From: Candidatus Melainabacteria bacterium
Lineage (GTDB): Bacteria; Cyanobacteriota; Vampirovibrionia; LMEP-6097
Assembly (NCBI GenBank): GCA_028817775.1
Contig: JAPPOW010000109.1
Span: 1 to 5,793, forward strand
Length of the DNA: 5,793 nt
Reading direction: 5' to 3'
In this document: one piece after another, positions 4,322 through 5,793 of the stretch
Layout: the number at the start of each line of letters is the position of its first letter
How positions within the stretch are numbered: position 1 is the stretch's first letter
Made by a program: the position numbers and the translations under genes
The notes under the pieces: generated by a model
Told to the model about the DNA's origin: nothing
The model's database searches: none
What the model saw: only the letters and a program-made list of their open reading frames with translations

Positions 4322-4700
4322 ACTCCTCATACCAGTCTAGTGCACCTTTCTTCCAGGCGTAAATCAAACCTATCATTAAGATCGCCACAAAAACAAAGGC
4401 TTCAACAATAATGAAAGTTCTATGACCAGCGCTAGAAGCATTGAATAAACTAGCCCATGGCATCAAGAAGACAAATTCAACATCAAATACAATAAATAGA
4501 ATCGCAAAGAGATAGTACTTAATATCAAACTGTACTACTGCTTCCATCTCAGGTTTCATCCCACACTCGTAAGATTCATTCTTAACCCCACCAGGATTAG
4601 CAATACCAAAGAAGTTTTGCACCACGTAGCTTAAGCCGAGTAAAATCAGGCCGTTAACCAGTGCAAGTGCAGATATTAAACCAATTTGTCCGATAACCAT
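4314..4700 (-). CDS. nuoA: NADH-quinone oxidoreductase subunit A (NuoA/NdhC)
   Basis: A small membrane subunit of respiratory complex I / NDH-1, part of the membrane arm close to the quinone site, in the cytoplasmic membrane. It has 128 residues, normal for the family, with three membrane helices (about 7-27, 60-83 and 97-117). The conserved loop YECGMKPEMEAVVQFDIKYY (44-63), with the family's Cys46, leads into LFAILFIVFDVEFVFLMPWA (64-83), including the invariant D73 and E75. The tail YAWKKGALDWYEE resembles cyanobacterial NdhC as well as some other groups. The start at 4700 has no Shine-Dalgarno sequence, but a near-consensus promoter lies directly upstream. The genes usually found downstream (nuoB/ndhK, nuoC/ndhJ) are absent here: the next gene is convergent. 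So the subunit is encoded apart from the rest of the complex, at least on this side. The last codons lie within an inverted repeat. Confidence 0.96.
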   Translation of the reverse strand: MVIGQIGLISALALVNGLILLGLSYVVQNFFGIANPGGVKNESYECGMKPEMEAVVQFDIKYYLFAILFIVFDVEFVFLMPWASLFNASSAGHRTFIIVEAFVFVAILMIGLIYAWKKGALDWYEESL

Positions 4701-4710
4701 ATCAGATTCG

Positions 4711-4739
4711 ATTATAACTTGGAAATTCTAAGCTGTCAT
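4711..4739 (-). promoter_or_regulatory. Near-consensus promoter of nuoA/ndhC
   Basis: On the minus strand, ATGACA (4739-4734) is followed after 17 bases by TATAAT (4716-4711), the best sigma-70-like promoter in the window. The -35 overlaps the folD stop codon. Transcription would start 2-5 bases before the ATG at 4700, giving a nearly leaderless mRNA. It allows nuoA/ndhC to be transcribed without folD. Confidence 0.65.
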
Positions 4740-5614
4740 GCGAGTTTACGTAGATAAAGCTCAAGACAATTAGATAACAACATAGCAACAGTCATTGGAC
4801 CTACTCCACCAGGCACAGGAGTGATTTGAGAAGCAATCCCTTGAGCAGAAGCAAAATCCACATCGCCCACTAATTTTTTCTTGCCGTCACGCTCAATACT
4901 ATTGATACCTACGTCAATCACCACAGCTCCAGGCTTTAGCTTATTGCCCTTAAGAAACTCAGCTACGCCAATAGCAGCCACCACTACATCAGCTTGAGCT
5001 AGTTCAGTGTCAAGATCCTGGGTGCGGCTATGAGCCATAGTCACAGTAGCGTTGGCTTGATTCAACATCAAACTTATTGGTTTACCAACTAGAGTACTTC
5101 TACCAATCACCAAAACTCTAGCGCCAGAGAGTTCTACATTAGAACGCGAGAGTAATTCCATACAGCCCTTGGGAGTACAAGGGTATACTGCACGCTTGTC
5201 ATTAGTAACCAGCATGCCTAGATTCTCAGTGGTCAAACCATCAACATCTTTAGCAGCGTCAATATGATCAACTACTTCTTGGGTATCCTTACGAATCGCA
5301 TCGGGCAATGGTAACTGCAACAAAATCCCATCTACTTTCTCATCAGAGTTATAGCCTTCAATCACCTTAATGACATCTTCTTTAGTCGCATCATTCGGTA
5401 AGACGGTCTTAAATGATTCAATACCCACTTCAGCGCAGCTTTCTTGCTTCTTATTAACGTAGAAACTGCTAGCCGGATCGTCACCAACCAAAATCACTGC
5501 AAGTCCCGGCGCACGCTCTCCAGCCTGCTTTTTGATTTTCGCTTTGAGCTCATCTCTAATGGTCTGGGCGATTGCCTTGCCATCAATATTCTTGGACTGG
5601 ATATTTGTGGTCAT
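4736..5614 (-). CDS. folD: Bifunctional methylenetetrahydrofolate dehydrogenase / methenyltetrahydrofolate cyclohydrolase
   Basis: Converts 5,10-methylene-THF to 10-formyl-THF in two steps (NADP-dependent dehydrogenase, then cyclohydrolase), supplying one-carbon units for purines and formyl-Met; cytosolic. At 292 residues it is full length. Seen directly are the catalytic YVNKK segment (Y52, K56), DGILLQLPLP (95-104), KDVDGL (122-127) and PCTPKG (145-150). The Rossmann-type nucleotide loop VIGRSTLVGKP (169-179) follows, then VVIDVGIN and the C-terminal signature PVPGGVGPMTVAML (266-279). All key residues are present. The start is ATG at 5614, where MTTNIQSKNIDGKAIAQ aligns with the family N-terminus. 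There is no clear Shine-Dalgarno sequence; TAAAAT lies 7 bases upstream. It is followed after 35 bp by nuoA/ndhC on the same strand, though that gene has its own promoter. Confidence 0.97.
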   Translation of the reverse strand: MTTNIQSKNIDGKAIAQTIRDELKAKIKKQAGERAPGLAVILVGDDPASSFYVNKKQESCAEVGIESFKTVLPNDATKEDVIKVIEGYNSDEKVDGILLQLPLPDAIRKDTQEVVDHIDAAKDVDGLTTENLGMLVTNDKRAVYPCTPKGCMELLSRSNVELSGARVLVIGRSTLVGKPISLMLNQANATVTMAHSRTQDLDTELAQADVVVAAIGVAEFLKGNKLKPGAVVIDVGINSIERDGKKKLVGDVDFASAQGIASQITPVPGGVGPMTVAMLLSNCLELYLRKLA

Positions 5615-5621
5615 AGACCTA

Positions 5622-5627
5622 ATTTTA
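5622..5627 (-). promoter_or_regulatory. Candidate -10 element of folD
   Basis: TAAAAT on the minus strand ends 7 bases before the folD ATG, the same placement as the -10-like hexamers before riboflavin synthase and the 137-residue gene. No good -35 was seen, and the region is AT-rich, so chance occurrence is possible. Confidence 0.3.
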
Positions 5628-5685
5628 GCATTATGGATAATTCTTAGTTATTTTAAATTCGGCAATATTGTTAAGCGATAGTACC

Positions 5686-5793
5686 GTGAGCTTGACGAAA
5701 ATTGCATCTCGCTTTTTCTCTCCCTTTAGCGTCAAACCTCACTCGCAGACTGCGCTGCTCGTCGGTTCTCCTCAGACGGAGCCTCTAAAAAAG
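5686..5793. repeat. Structured, apparently non-coding repeat at the right edge
   Basis: GTGAGCTTGACG (5686-5697) and CGTCAAACCTCAC (5730-5742) form an imperfect inverted repeat around 32 bases. Next come the small palindrome GCAG-A-CTGC (5745-5753) and CTCC-TCAGAC-GGAG, and the sequence then runs off the window. No convincing ORF crosses it on either strand. Its GC-rich, pyrimidine-biased character differs from the AT-rich DNA just before it (5628-5685). It shares AGCCTCTAA (TTAGAGGCT on the other strand) with the 1006-1138 element, hinting at related dispersed repeats. It may continue outside the window. Confidence 0.4.

Noticed and set aside
5444..5647. 67-residue plus-strand ORF
   Set aside because: It is antisense to the folD N-terminus, whose catalytic motifs are clear.

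Overview
This is a low-GC bacterial window carrying mostly housekeeping genes, separated by intergenic DNA that is unusually rich in inverted repeats. It holds six well supported genes: a cyclophilin cut by the left edge, riboflavin synthase, a LysR-type regulator, a peroxiredoxin-like protein, NADH-quinone oxidoreductase subunit A and FolD. There is also one probable hypothetical gene and a possible pair of very small membrane proteins. The NuoA/NdhC subunit implies a respiratory complex I (NDH-1 type). The C-terminus of that subunit (YAWKKGALDW) resembles cyanobacterial NdhC but is not exclusive to it. A non-photosynthetic relative of Cyanobacteria is one guess; the lineage cannot be fixed from this window.

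Layout. Positions 1-541 (+) encode the cyclophilin. It meets the 137-residue hypothetical gene (538-951, -) tail to tail, and the two stop codons share TTAA. Positions 952-1340 form a divergent promoter region containing three separate palindromic structures, followed by riboflavin synthase (1341-1931, +). That gene again ends in a shared TTAA with a small minus-strand ORF. The two small membrane ORFs (1928-2256, -) lie downstream of nothing obvious. A LysR regulator (2387-3343, -) and a peroxiredoxin-like gene (3527-4201, +) diverge from a 183-bp region with several symmetric sequences, the classic layout of a LysR regulator and its target. The peroxiredoxin converges on nuoA/ndhC (4314-4700, -). 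Between them lies a large inverted repeat built of degenerate 8-bp units, one arm of which runs into the end of nuoA/ndhC. folD (4736-5614, -) lies just upstream of nuoA/ndhC on the same strand. The right end (5686-5793) holds another structured, apparently non-coding repeat.

How the genes work together. The only clear functional pairing is LysR with the peroxiredoxin-like protein, presumably a small redox-stress or thiol-response module. The folD-nuoA order is probably incidental, because nuoA/ndhC has a good promoter of its own overlapping the folD stop. Several genes have a TANNNT hexamer 7-10 bases before the start codon and no Shine-Dalgarno sequence, which suggests leaderless or nearly leaderless mRNAs. 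The peroxiredoxin, LysR and 44-residue ORF instead have Shine-Dalgarno-like sequences.

No complete novel multi-gene system is visible. The most unusual material is the intergenic repeats and the overlapping small membrane ORFs.
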